NCBI GenBank assembly: GCA_002897615.1
Contig: BDTX01000025.1
Span: 1-64,000 of the forward strand
Direction: 5' to 3'
DNA length: 64,000 bases
Source: a bacterium BMS3Bbin14
GTDB taxonomy: Bacteria > Desulfobacterota > Desulfobulbia > Desulfobulbales > Desulfobulbaceae
Numbering within the stretch: the first letter of the stretch is position 1; each line of letters begins with the position of its first letter. Shown one piece after another: positions 32,553-43,183 of this stretch. A model generated the notes under the pieces. The model saw nothing but the letters and a program-made list of their open reading frames with translations, had not been told where the DNA came from and did no database searches. The position numbers and the translations under genes were made by a program.

Positions 32553-35500
32553 ATGTTCAGCCTCCTTGATCCCATCAGAAAACGGCTGGCCCTGAAAATC
32601 CTGATCGTCCTCACCATCAGTGTGGCCCTGGTTATGGGGGCGGTCATCAGCATCAGCGTTAAGAACCAGCGGAAACAGATCAGGGAAAGGATGACCGAAT
32701 TCGGCCAGGAGATGAAATCCCTGGCCTATGCCGGAATCAAGCACCCTATGTCGGTCGGCGACAGCGCCTCGATTGAAAAACAGTTTTCCGACATCAGGAA
32801 CCAGTTGCACGGCACGGAAATCGTGATCTGTGATTTCGACCAGCGGATTGTCTTTGCCACCGATACGAAGAGAATCAACACCCCGGTCGCCCGGTTCGTC
32901 CACAGCCCGGAGGCCCTGGCGGCCCTCGGCAAACTCCTGCGCAACGGTGCCCCCGGCCACCAGGTATCATTTGAAGAGGAACAGGACGGCAGGAAATACC
33001 TGATTACCATCCATCGCATTCTCAATGAAAAAGAATGCCATCATTGCCACGGCGCCACCAGGAAAGTACTGGGCAGCCTGCTGACCAAGCGCTCCACCGA
33101 TGCCACCTATGCAGCCATCGCCTCGCTGCGCAACAAAACCATCGCCATCAGCGTCCTCGGCATCGGGGTCATCATCGCCCTGATCTATTTCCTGCTGATC
33201 AAGCTGGTCACCAGGCCCGTCAGTGAACTGGCCGCCAAGGCGGAACAATTGGCCCGGGGGGACCTTACCGTGTCCGTGCCGGTCCGGAGCGAGGATTCCA
33301 TCGGCGTCCTCGGCGAGTCCTTCAACTCGATGGTCACCAGCATCAAGGAACAGATCGAGGTGGCCGACAGCCTGAAAAAAGTCATCGCCGACCCCCTGTT
33401 CATGGTCGATCTCGATATGATCGTGACCTACATGAACGAAGCATGCGCCCTGATCACCGGCTACAGCAGGGAGGAAACGGAAGGCAAACTCACCTGCCGC
33501 GAAATTCTCCACAGTGACATCTGTAACAAGACCGACTGCCCCGTGCAAAGAACCTTCAAGGAAGGACTCCCCGTCAAGGGCATCAGGACAACCATTGTCA
33601 GCAAGACAGGGAAAAAAATCCCCATCATGACCAGCGCCAGCGCCCTGAAAGACGCCCATGGCCGGATTGTCGGCGCGGTGGAGGTATTCAAGGACATCTC
33701 CGACATTCTCGAGGTCGAGAGGCTGCAGTATGTCAAGCAGATGGCCAAGCGCGAGGAAGAACAGCGCCAATATCTTGAACTCCGGGCGGAAAATCTTTTA
33801 AAAGTCCTGGCCCAGGCTTCCGAGGGCAACCTGAAGGTCCGGGCGGCCTTGTCCGGCGAAGAATGTGACAAATGCGTTATGGACAAAATCGCCGCCCATA
33901 CCAACCAGATGCTCGACAACCTGGAAAAACTCTATAACAAGATATCCTCTTTCAGCCGGGAACTGGAGCATGAGGTCGCCCGGCGCACCATGATGCTCAG
34001 GGACCGCACCCTCCTGCTGGAGCAGGCCAACCGCGAGCTGCGGGAGCTTGACCGGCTCAAATCATCCTTTCTGGCCAACATGTCGCACGAACTGCGGACC
34101 CCGATGAATTCCATCATCGGCTATACCGCCCTCCTCCTTGACCGGGTGGATGGCGAGATCAACGAGGAACAGGAAAAGAGTCTGCAAAAGGTGGCCAACA
34201 ACGCCAAGCACCTCCTGCAACTCATCAATGACATTCTCGATATGTCGAAAATCGAATCCGGCAAGATCGAACTCGTTCCCGAGGAAACGGACATCAAGGA
34301 GCTAATCAAAACGACCGCCTCCACTTTCAAGCCCGCCCTTGAGGAAAAAAACCTGACCATCTCCTTTGACTTCGCCCCTGACCTGCCGCCGGTCTTTATC
34401 GACGATGACAAGACCAGGCAGATCCTGAACAATCTCCTGTCCAATGCCGTCAAGTTCACCGAACGGGGCGGGATCACCATCCATGCCCGCCCCTCGAGCA
34501 TCGGTATAAAGCCGGGCGAGAAGCCGCTTTTTGTTGAAATATGCGTGGAAGACACCGGCATCGGCATCAAAAAAGACGACATGGGCAAGCTCTTTGACAA
34601 ATTCAGCCAGATCGATGTCTCCACCATCCGCCAGTACGAGGGCACCGGCCTTGGCCTCAGCATTGCCCGGGGCCTGGTTGTCCTGCACAAAGGAGTCATC
34701 TGGGCGGAAAGCGAATTCGGCAAGGGCACCAGGCTGATCTTCACCCTGCCGGCCCAGAAAAAGGTGTTTGACAAGCCGGCCGAGCCGGTGCTTGAACCGA
34801 TCATGGCGGAGAAATTTGCCGAATATTTCAATAAACCGCCCGAAACCTTTCTCAAGGAACCGACCTACGGCGGCAAGGTCATCAGGTGCTGGGAATATAC
34901 CCACTGCGGCCAGACCAGCTGCCCGGCTTACGGCAGCAAGGAACACCGTTGCTGGCTTATTGCCGGTACGCACTGCAAGGGGATCCAGGTGGCCAAGTAC
35001 CCTGAAAAAGTGGAGTTCTGCAAGGCCTGCGAAGTGCTTGAAAAACTGGTACTCAGCAAAAACAACAAGCCGGCCGGGGACAACGGCAACGGGGGCCAGG
35101 AGGTGTCAACGACAAATACGGCCGGCAAAACGACGCGCAAAACAATACTGGTCATTGACGACAACCCCGAGGTTATTGAGCTGATCCGGAAAAATATCGG
35201 TACCGCCTACAACGTTATCGGCCTGATGGACAGCGAAAATGCGGTCGACAAAGCCCTTGAGATACGACCCGCCGCCATTACCCTGGATATCATGATGCCG
35301 GGCAAGGACGGCTGGCAGGTCCTGCAGGAGCTGAAAAGCACCCCGGCAACCCAGGATATCCCGGTCATCATCCTTTCGATTGTCGACGATAAGAACAGGG
35401 GCTTCAGTCTGGGGGCGGCGGAATACATTGTCAAACCGATCAATAAAAAGGTCTTGCTGAATAAATTAAAAAACCTGGAAAAGCTGACCCGGATCAAAAA

Positions 35501-35867
35501 GGTACTCATCGTTGACCCTGACCAGGCGACCAGGGAGCTCATGGCCGGCTTCCTGGGAGAGGCCGACGTGGAACTGACGGCCGCGGCGAACAGCCGGGAA
35601 GCCATGGATGCCCTGAACCGGACGAAACCGGATCTCATTATCGTCAACCTGATTATGCCTGATTCAGGGTCCGGACTCGATCTCGTCAAACATGTCAAGG
35701 CGGAAGAAAAAACAAAAAATATTCCCTTTATTCTTATTACCGAGAAGGATTTGAGCGACGAACAGATTGTGAAACTCAACGGTGGCATCCAGGCGATCCT
35801 GAACCGGGGCCTGCTGGAAGAGAACGTCCTGCTGGCGGAACTCAAAGAGATCATCAGCAAGATGTAG
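32553..35867 (+). CDS. Hybrid histidine kinase with periplasmic c-type heme site and Two-CW module
   Basis: 1104 residues from ATG at 32553, one base behind the cytochrome stop; ATG at 32535 would overlap it. Order: TM1 (about 12-35), periplasmic sensor with a c-type heme motif C162-H-H-C165-H166 (Tll0287/DUF3365-like), TM2 (about 195-215), HAMP, a PAS domain with extra cysteines (CREILHSDICNKTDCPV), a coiled coil, HisKA with H512 (SHELRTPMNS) and HATPase (DTGIGI, GTGLGLS). Then a Two-CW cysteine module (CWEYTHCG...CPAY...CW...CKACEV), receiver 1 with D912 and receiver 2 with N1032 in place of the phospho-acceptor Asp. It probably senses redox state or a small ligand through heme and passes the signal to the receiver and kinase encoded next. 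Confidence 0.9.
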   Translation: MFSLLDPIRKRLALKILIVLTISVALVMGAVISISVKNQRKQIRERMTEFGQEMKSLAYAGIKHPMSVGDSASIEKQFSDIRNQLHGTEIVICDFDQRIVFATDTKRINTPVARFVHSPEALAALGKLLRNGAPGHQVSFEEEQDGRKYLITIHRILNEKECHHCHGATRKVLGSLLTKRSTDATYAAIASLRNKTIAISVLGIGVIIALIYFLLIKLVTRPVSELAAKAEQLARGDLTVSVPVRSEDSIGVLGESFNSMVTSIKEQIEVADSLKKVIADPLFMVDLDMIVTYMNEACALITGYSREETEGKLTCREILHSDICNKTDCPVQRTFKEGLPVKGIRTTIVSKTGKKIPIMTSASALKDAHGRIVGAVEVFKDISDILEVERLQYVKQMAKREEEQRQYLELRAENLLKVLAQASEGNLKVRAALSGEECDKCVMDKIAAHTNQMLDNLEKLYNKISSFSRELEHEVARRTMMLRDRTLLLEQANRELRELDRLKSSFLANMSHELRTPMNSIIGYTALLLDRVDGEINEEQEKSLQKVANNAKHLLQLINDILDMSKIESGKIELVPEETDIKELIKTTASTFKPALEEKNLTISFDFAPDLPPVFIDDDKTRQILNNLLSNAVKFTERGGITIHARPSSIGIKPGEKPLFVEICVEDTGIGIKKDDMGKLFDKFSQIDVSTIRQYEGTGLGLSIARGLVVLHKGVIWAESEFGKGTRLIFTLPAQKKVFDKPAEPVLEPIMAEKFAEYFNKPPETFLKEPTYGGKVIRCWEYTHCGQTSCPAYGSKEHRCWLIAGTHCKGIQVAKYPEKVEFCKACEVLEKLVLSKNNKPAGDNGNGGQEVSTTNTAGKTTRKTILVIDDNPEVIELIRKNIGTAYNVIGLMDSENAVDKALEIRPAAITLDIMMPGKDGWQVLQELKSTPATQDIPVIILSIVDDKNRGFSLGAAEYIVKPINKKVLLNKLKNLEKLTRIKKVLIVDPDQATRELMAGFLGEADVELTAAANSREAMDALNRTKPDLIIVNLIMPDSGSGLDLVKHVKAEEKTKNIPFILITEKDLSDEQIVKLNGGIQAILNRGLLEENVLLAELKEIISKM

Positions 35868-35952
35868 CAGGGACTTCGGGACGAGCCGCTAATGAAAAAA
35901 CAACCATTCGTGATCTCGCAGGCACTGAACACGAAGGTAATGGAGCTATCCG

Positions 35953-36336
35953 ATGGAAGAACAAAACAAACCACCCAAAAAAATCCTGGTTGTGGACGAC
36001 AACCTGGACAGCCGGGAGCTGGTGATAAAAATCCTGAAAAATAAAGGATTACAGCTTGTTGAAGCAGTTGACGGCGAGGACGCCCTTGAAAAAGTCACAA
36101 CAGAGCGGCCGGACCTGATCCTGATGGACATTTCACTGCCCAAGATCGATGGCTACGAGGTAACCCGGCGGTTGAAAAGCGACCAGAACTTTGCCGCAAT
36201 CCCGATCATCGCCCTCACCGCCCATGCCATGAAAGGTGACAGGGAGAAGGCGCTGGCCGCCGGCTGTGAAGGCTATATCACCAAACCCATCAATATCCAT
36301 GATCTTTACGACCGGATCAAACCCTTTCTGGATTGA
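35953..36336 (+). CDS. Single-domain response regulator
   Basis: 127 residues, only a receiver domain (DivK/CheY-like). Acidic pair D15/D16, phospho-acceptor D59 (LILMDISLP), Thr in ALTAHAMKGD and K in TKPI are intact. With no output domain it works by binding partners or relaying phosphate, most likely between the hybrid kinase upstream and the receiver-kinase downstream. The stop overlaps the possible TTG start of the next gene. Confidence 0.92.
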   Translation: MEEQNKPPKKILVVDDNLDSRELVIKILKNKGLQLVEAVDGEDALEKVTTERPDLILMDISLPKIDGYEVTRRLKSDQNFAAIPIIALTAHAMKGDREKALAAGCEGYITKPINIHDLYDRIKPFLD

Positions 36337-36356
36337 CCGGCGGCGGAGCCGCAACT

Positions 36357-37451
36357 GTGGAAAAAAAGGCAAAAATTCTGATTGTCGACGATACCGTCGA
36401 CACCGTTGAACTGCTGACCAAAAGGTTCCGGGCCGAGGGGTATGACACGGCGGCCGCCTATGACGGCGAAGAGGCCCTCCGGCAAGTGCGGGATTACGAG
36501 CCGGATATCATTCTCCTGGATGTGATGATGCCCAGGCTGGACGGTTACGAGGTCTGCCGGCGGCTCAAAAAGGACGAGACCACAAAGCATATCCCCATCC
36601 TCATGCTCACCGCCAAGAGCGAGGTCCCGGACAAGATCAAGGGCCTCGACACCGGGGCCGACGGCTATCTCACCAAACCCTTTGACTACAAAGAGCTGGC
36701 CGCCCGGGTCAGGTCTCTCCTGGCCCGCAAAGACGCCAGTATCAAACAGGCCGAGCAGGAAAAGCTGGCCGCCCTTGACCAGATGGTGGACGAAGTCTCC
36801 CACGAGGTGCGCAACCCGCTGGTGACCATAGGCGGCTTTGCCCGGCGCGTCAGGGATAACCTGGCGGCGGATGACCCGAACATCAAATATCTCGACATCA
36901 TCCTGCAAAATGTCGTGGCGCTGGAAAAAATGGTCGCCAAGCTGCTGGCCCTCAAGTCCGCCACTCTGTCCTACACGGAGAAGGCCGACATGAACGAAAT
37001 TATCAGGCTGGCCCTGGCCCGGAATGATTCGCAGATCAGGGACAAAAAAGTCACCGTGGAAACCCGCCTGATGGAAAATCCGCCCCGGATCCCGGCCGAC
37101 CGTGACAATCTCGCGACCGCCATCGCCTGCATCATCGAGAACGGCATCGAGGCCATGGAGAACAGTCCCGAAAAGAGGCTCACCATTGCCTCCGGCATAC
37201 ATGACGGTTTCTTTGAAATCGAAATCAGTGACAGCGGCAAAGGCATTCCCCGGGACGTGATCAAAAATATCTATGACCCCTTTTCCACCTCGAAGATCTA
37301 TGGTCCTGGTCTCGGGCTCACCTTTGCCTTGAAGACCATCCAGAATCACAGGGGCATGATTTCAGTGCAGAGCGAGGTCGACCACGGCAGCCGCTTTACC
37401 ATCCGTTTACCCCTCAAGCCCGCCGGCCCGCCGCGCGTTGAGAAGCCCTGA
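36357..37451 (+). CDS. Receiver-histidine kinase fusion
   Basis: 364 residues from GTG at 36357 (GGAG ten nt upstream); a TTG at 36333 overlapping the previous stop is the alternative. Receiver domain first (D11/D12, D55 in LLDVMMP, K in TKPFDYKELAARV), then a short linker, HisKA with H149 (EVSHEVRNPLVTIGGF) and a HATPase (ENGIEAME, DSGKGI, GPGLGLTFAL). There is no membrane segment, so it acts in the cytoplasm as a phosphorelay step whose activity is tuned by its own receiver. It is last gene of the signalling cassette. Confidence 0.9.
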   Translation: MEKKAKILIVDDTVDTVELLTKRFRAEGYDTAAAYDGEEALRQVRDYEPDIILLDVMMPRLDGYEVCRRLKKDETTKHIPILMLTAKSEVPDKIKGLDTGADGYLTKPFDYKELAARVRSLLARKDASIKQAEQEKLAALDQMVDEVSHEVRNPLVTIGGFARRVRDNLAADDPNIKYLDIILQNVVALEKMVAKLLALKSATLSYTEKADMNEIIRLALARNDSQIRDKKVTVETRLMENPPRIPADRDNLATAIACIIENGIEAMENSPEKRLTIASGIHDGFFEIEISDSGKGIPRDVIKNIYDPFSTSKIYGPGLGLTFALKTIQNHRGMISVQSEVDHGSRFTIRLPLKPAGPPRVEKP

Positions 37452-37472
37452 GCAAACGAAGCCGGACCGGGC

Positions 37473-37625
37473 CGTTCACCAGGGGCGGACAAACCCGGGT
37501 GAGGATACTCAGCCCGTACGAGTTCACCAGTGCCCTGGATTCGTGCGTTGGGACTCCGAATCTATCCTTGGCGGATGTGAGCAGGCCCAAACGGGCGCAG
37601 ATGAGGTGCTGGTAAACTCGTACGG
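37473..37625. repeat. Long-hairpin intergenic element, family B copy 2
   Basis: Starts CGTTCACCAGGGGC and holds an imperfect long inverted repeat from CCGTACGAGTT (37514) to AACTCGTACGG (37625). Its arms align with the element at 19817-19963: shared GTTYACCwGCACCyCATCT and CCGTTT(G/C)G(G/C)CCT blocks. It touches the gap stop codon, so it forms the 3' end of that message and also separates two convergent operons. Confidence 0.8.
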
Positions 37626-38630
<1,005 letters not shown>

Positions 38631-38659
38631 GGCCCATTCCTCCCGTTCGATCCCGTCAT

Positions 38660-39580
38660 TTATGTAATACCAAGCAGCTGCCGGTTCTCACGAACAACGG
38701 CCTGCAGTTGCACCAACCTGGTTATCGCCTCATCGCATGTCGGACTCACGGCAAGCGCCTTCTGATACATCCGCAGCGCCTGCGGGAACCACTGGCCGCG
38801 CAGATAACTCCTGCCCGCGGTACAGAAGCCCTCGGCGGCATCACCGTAGAACATATCCGTAAACACCGCCTCCAGGGTTTCTCCCCATAACCGCCGCAAA
38901 ACATCTTCCCGTTCCACCAGCAGGCGGACCACCAGCATGTTCCGGGCCAGATCCGGCATCATCAGCCGCAGGATGAAAGCGGTATGAGTCAGCAAAAAGG
39001 CGATCTGTTCCATCTGGCCGACCACATCGGCGGCGGCCCGGCTGATCAGCCCCCGGACATCGATCATACTCTCCAGCCGGGGAACCGGGGCCGGGCCGGG
39101 GCCGGAAAACCGCACCGGGCCGGCCGGACAACTCCGCATCTTAGAGGCGGCCGGACCATAGCTGTTCAGGAGATAAATATTTTCTTTGAGCTTCATGGCC
39201 TCGTGAAAGACCGCACCGGCAAGCCAGTCGATCAGGCTGCCGCCCTGCCCCTGAGGTTCATCGCTTTTCGGCCAGACGAGATGACAGAGATCCTTCAACC
39301 GCCACAGGGGGCCTTTTTCGTTTTCCGTGCCCACCATGACCGTAAGCCGGTCCCACAGCCTTGTCCGCACCTCGCCGGTCTGCCGGTCAAGCAGATCGGC
39401 ACGGGGATCGGCCAGGGGGCTCCGGCACTCCAGGTAGATGAGATAAATATCCTCAAAGGAGCGGGTGAGACGAAAAAACTCATCGATCGCCCGGCGGACA
39501 AAAAAATCATGCCGTTTCGCAAACCACGGATTCCGCCGCTCCGGAGGATCACCGTTTGGTGCCGACAGCCCGGTATTCAT
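38660..39580 (-). CDS. Hypothetical protein with C-terminal TPR-like helices
   Basis: 306 residues, cytoplasmic (no signal peptide or membrane helix). Mostly helical; the last ~60 residues (AAEGFCTAGRSYLRGQWFPQALRMYQKALAVSPTCDEAITRLVQLQ) look like one or two TPR units. A Pro-rich linker (FSGPGPAPVPRLE) divides it. No family was recognised. It lies three bases behind glgA and before gap, so a link to glycogen or central carbon metabolism is suggested by position only. Confidence 0.7.
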   Translation of the reverse strand: MNTGLSAPNGDPPERRNPWFAKRHDFFVRRAIDEFFRLTRSFEDIYLIYLECRSPLADPRADLLDRQTGEVRTRLWDRLTVMVGTENEKGPLWRLKDLCHLVWPKSDEPQGQGGSLIDWLAGAVFHEAMKLKENIYLLNSYGPAASKMRSCPAGPVRFSGPGPAPVPRLESMIDVRGLISRAAADVVGQMEQIAFLLTHTAFILRLMMPDLARNMLVVRLLVEREDVLRRLWGETLEAVFTDMFYGDAAEGFCTAGRSYLRGQWFPQALRMYQKALAVSPTCDEAITRLVQLQAVVRENRQLLGIT

Positions 39581-39583
39581 TGC

Positions 39584-41236
39584 TCAGTAACGGCAGACCA
39601 TCCTTCTGGCCTGCTCATAGAGTTCAAGATAACGGCCCACGACCTTCTCCCAGGTATGGTGTTCGTAAATACGGCGGACAGCCGCCTGCTGCATGGTTTT
39701 GATTCCGGCCGGCGATGAGCGGTAGAGCGCCATGGCCCGCCACATGGTTTCGCCCAGGGCCGAAGGGGTGTGGTCCTGGTAAGCGAATCCCGTGGTCCCG
39801 TCGATCACCTTGACCAGGCCGCCCACGTAATGAACAATGGGCAGGTTCCCGAACAACTGGGCGATATAATCGGTCAGGCCGCAGGGTTCGTACAGGGAAG
39901 GAATCAGGAAAAAGTCACCGGCCGCATACACCTGCAGGGCCAGATCGGGATCATACCCCTGGAGGAAACAGATCCGGCCGCCGAACTCATCGCCGCCCGC
40001 CAGCTCGATAAGGCGGGCCTCGAATTCGGGGGCGCCGCTGCCCAGGATCAGCGTCTGAAAACCGGCATCCTCGGCCAGGAGCGACTCAAGGCTCTGCACT
40101 AAAAGATCGACGCCCTTCTGGAGGGTCAGCCGGCCGACAAAGGTAAAAAGCGGCTGCTCCGGCTTTGCGGCCAAAGAACCGTGCTGCACGACCCGGGCCC
40201 GTTTTTTTACCCGGTTCAGGGAACGGATCAGTGTTTCCTTGCAGACCCTCTTGCCTTCCAGGTGGCCGCCGGCCACGTCAAAGGCGGCGGGCAGGCCCAG
40301 TTTTTCCGGCTCTGTCGGATCAAAATCCTGCGGGTTGATACCGTTGGTGATACCGGCCAGGCGCACCCCCCGCTGCAACAGGCCATGGCCGAGCCCGCCG
40401 GTCCGCACGTCTTCATCCGTCTCCTGCAGTTCACGGGCATACTGCTCACTGACCGTATTCAGCACCGCGTAGTCGGCGGCGGCAATAAACGGATCAAAGC
40501 TGCCGTTCAGCGTGTTGGCGCGAATCACCCGGTCGGGCAGGCCGGTAACGGCGGCGGCGAACTCCAGGTCGGCCACGTCCTGGTGGTAACCGATTCCCGC
40601 ATTGTGCACCGTCACCACGCAGCCGCTGTGCCGGAAAAAATGACTATAACCCTCGTGTTCCCGAAGCATGGCCGGCAGGACCGCGGCATGACCGTCCTGG
40701 CAGTGGATCACGTCGGGCCGCTCATCCAGGAGAATCATCAGGGCGATGGCCGACTTCTGCAGCAGGATATTCATGGCGAAATAATCATAATGGCCCATGC
40801 CCTGGCGCTGCCAGGAATGCCGCTTTTCCTCCTCGGCGGTATAGGCGTAAACCCCGAGTTTTTCGGCAAAGCGTTCCGCCTCCGCCAGGAAAACGGTAAC
40901 GCCCTGGATCTCGTTCTGCCAGATCGAGACCGCCTCCCGGCGGTTCTCGTCAACGTAATTCATGTCCACGTCAAAGGTCCGGTGCCAACTGCCGGGACAG
41001 GGCTCCACCGGCTGCCGGCCAGGCAGCGACAGCGGCTTGAAGCCAAGGGACCGGGGCTCCATGAAGCCGTAGCGGGGGATAATCACCCGCACCGCGCAAC
41101 CGCCGTGCTCGACCAGGGCCTCGGCCAGCTGCCGGCACACATCCTTGACGCCGCCGGCTCCGGCCAGGCCGTCATACTCGCGGCTGACCATCCAGACGCT
41201 GCGGATCTTCCGTTTATCGGCAGTGATGGTGGTCAT
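39584..41236 (-). CDS. glgA: Glycogen/starch synthase (GT5)
   Basis: 550 residues, somewhat longer than the usual ~480. N-terminal substrate loop [24 protein letters not shown] in place of the common KxGGLGDV form, [24 protein letters not shown], the nucleotide-sugar region [21 protein letters not shown], and the C-terminal [18 protein letters not shown] with retaining-GT-B acidic residues. It elongates alpha-1,4-glucan from ADP- or UDP-glucose. The changed KTGGL-like motif suggests the archaeal/delta-type subgroup. The start overlaps the aroC end by 23 nt. Confidence 0.88.
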   Translation of the reverse strand: MTTITADKRKIRSVWMVSREYDGLAGAGGVKDVCRQLAEALVEHGGCAVRVIIPRYGFMEPRSLGFKPLSLPGRQPVEPCPGSWHRTFDVDMNYVDENRREAVSIWQNEIQGVTVFLAEAERFAEKLGVYAYTAEEEKRHSWQRQGMGHYDYFAMNILLQKSAIALMILLDERPDVIHCQDGHAAVLPAMLREHEGYSHFFRHSGCVVTVHNAGIGYHQDVADLEFAAAVTGLPDRVIRANTLNGSFDPFIAAADYAVLNTVSEQYARELQETDEDVRTGGLGHGLLQRGVRLAGITNGINPQDFDPTEPEKLGLPAAFDVAGGHLEGKRVCKETLIRSLNRVKKRARVVQHGSLAAKPEQPLFTFVGRLTLQKGVDLLVQSLESLLAEDAGFQTLILGSGAPEFEARLIELAGGDEFGGRICFLQGYDPDLALQVYAAGDFFLIPSLYEPCGLTDYIAQLFGNLPIVHYVGGLVKVIDGTTGFAYQDHTPSALGETMWRAMALYRSSPAGIKTMQQAAVRRIYEHHTWEKVVGRYLELYEQARRMVCRY

Positions 41237-42326
41237 GATCTTTTAACCTTCGTCCGGTTTCAAGCAGGGCCAGTTGACGCAGGAGATGATCGGCCAGGGT
41301 CAACCGCACCATGGCCTCGCACACCGGCACGATCCGGGGGATGGCCGAAATATCGTGCCGTCCGCCCACCTTGATGACAACCGGCTCGTTGTCCAGGTTG
41401 ACGGTCTGCTGCTCTTTGGCGATGGAGGGGATCGGCTTGACCGCCACCCGGACGATCAGATCCCCGCCGCTGGAAATTCCGGCCAGGATACCGCCGGCAT
41501 TGTTGCCGAGGAATCCTGCGGAGGAGATGGCATCGTTATTTTCCGAGCCAAGCATTGCGGCCGCCTGAAAGCCGGCGCCGATCTCCACCCCTTTGACCGC
41601 GCCGATCGACATGAGGGCGCGGGCCAGCTCCCCGTCGAGCTTGTCGAAAACCGGCTCGCCCAGGCCCGGCGGGCAGACCGCCCGGATTTCGACAATCCCG
41701 CCCAGGGAATCACCCTGGCTCCGGACCTCGCTGATCCGCTCTTCCATGCGGGCGGCGGCCTCGTTATCCGGGCAGAAAAGCCGGTTCTCCCGGATGACGG
41801 TCAAATCCCTCTTGTCCGTCCGGACTCCGCCCAGGGCCACGGTGTAGCCGGTGACGTCCATGCCGTGCACCCGTAACAGTTGACCGGCCACGGCCCCGGC
41901 CGCCACCCGGGCCGCTGTTTCCCGGGCCGAAGCCCTGCCGCCGCCGCGATGATCGCGGATGCCGTACTTGGCCTGATAGCTCAGGTCACCGTGGCCGGGG
42001 CGAAACACATCCTTCAGGTTGTCATAGGACTTGGACTGCGCGTCCTTATTAAAGATGACGAGAGAAATCGGGGTGCCGGTAGTCAGCTCGCAGGGGGCGT
42101 TATCCGGCCGGAAGGTCCCGGACATGATCTCGACGACATCCGGTTCCCGGCGCGGACTTTCCCCGGCGCTTTTACCCGGCCGCCGACGCTCCAGTTCCTG
42201 CTGAATAATTTCCGGCGTCAACTCGATGCCCGGCGGACAACCGTCAATGACCGCGCCGATGGCCCGGCCATGCGATTCTCCCCAGGTCGTCACCCGGAAC
42301 AAGGTGCCAAATGTATTTCCTGCCAT
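41214..42326 (-). CDS. aroC: Chorismate synthase
   Basis: 370 residues. Family signatures [48 protein letters not shown] and the late [17 protein letters not shown]-type stretch (here [14 protein letters not shown]) are present. It makes chorismate from EPSP with reduced FMN, the last shikimate step. Encoded after aroK and overlapping glgA, with which it is probably co-transcribed. Confidence 0.97.
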   Translation of the reverse strand: MAGNTFGTLFRVTTWGESHGRAIGAVIDGCPPGIELTPEIIQQELERRRPGKSAGESPRREPDVVEIMSGTFRPDNAPCELTTGTPISLVIFNKDAQSKSYDNLKDVFRPGHGDLSYQAKYGIRDHRGGGRASARETAARVAAGAVAGQLLRVHGMDVTGYTVALGGVRTDKRDLTVIRENRLFCPDNEAAARMEERISEVRSQGDSLGGIVEIRAVCPPGLGEPVFDKLDGELARALMSIGAVKGVEIGAGFQAAAMLGSENNDAISSAGFLGNNAGGILAGISSGGDLIVRVAVKPIPSIAKEQQTVNLDNEPVVIKVGGRHDISAIPRIVPVCEAMVRLTLADHLLRQLALLETGRRLKDHDHHHCR

Positions 42327-42398
42327 AGTTCAACCCTCAACGGCGAAACACCTTACAGTCCTGAGACATGTGAAATCAAACAGTTACAAACCCCGTGA

Positions 42399-42980
42399 TC
42401 AGTTACGAAACGGCGCACAAAGTTGCTCGATTTCCGCGGCGATATCTTCCGGCGTCCGATGCTCCGTCTCAATGACCACATCCGAACCCCGCCGATATAA
42501 TGATTCCCGGGCGGCCAGCACCTCTTCAATCTCCCGGGCCGGATCAATTCCTGTCAGTGACGGGCGCTGGACGGCTGACGCGGCATCCGCCTCCAGGCGC
42601 TTGCGGATAGTCGCGGCGCCGGCCCGCAGCCAGACAACCAGGCTGCCCTTTCTTAATAGCCGCCATTCGTCCTGGTGCATAATTGCACCGCCGCCGGTGG
42701 CAATGACCACCCCTTCGGTCCCGGCCAGCTCGACCAGCAGGGCCTGCTCCATCTTGCGAAAGGCCGGCCAGCCTCTCCGGCGGACCAAGGCGGTGACACT
42801 GCCCTTCATCCGGGCGCACAGTTCATCGTCGGTATCGATAAAGCGATATTGCAGCCGCACGGCCAGCCGGCCGCCCACTGCCGACTTTCCCGTTGCCCGG
42901 AAACCGGCCAGCACGATCCGGGCGGGAATACCATCCCGGCGGGACTCCCCCGCCCCTGTTCTCTTTTCCCTTACTACCAT
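42399..42980 (-). CDS. aroK: Shikimate kinase
   Basis: 193 residues. Walker A GFRATGKSAVG, shikimate-binding D-D-E (FIDTDDELCARM) and R, GGGAIM, and lid RPSLTG. It phosphorylates shikimate with ATP. The N-terminal ~18 residues before the first strand (IPARIVLAGF) are an extension; a later start is possible. It is the first gene of the aroK-aroC-glgA direction. Confidence 0.93.
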   Translation of the reverse strand: MVVREKRTGAGESRRDGIPARIVLAGFRATGKSAVGGRLAVRLQYRFIDTDDELCARMKGSVTALVRRRGWPAFRKMEQALLVELAGTEGVVIATGGGAIMHQDEWRLLRKGSLVVWLRAGAATIRKRLEADAASAVQRPSLTGIDPAREIEEVLAARESLYRRGSDVVIETEHRTPEDIAAEIEQLCAPFRN

Positions 42981-43183
42981 ATTAACAAGTTCACCATAAA
43001 GTGAAAACCGTATTTATGTTCAAAGGCACAGCGTCTCCGCCGTTTTTTTTCTCTTTTTTCAGTAAAAAAAACCTGCCATAATCACGATCTGCAACTTTTT
43101 TCTTTCCTTTTCATGAGACGATATTTACTGTATCCTTTAACTGCCTGCAAAGCAAAAAGAAACGGAGGCTGCTCAAGGACAAA

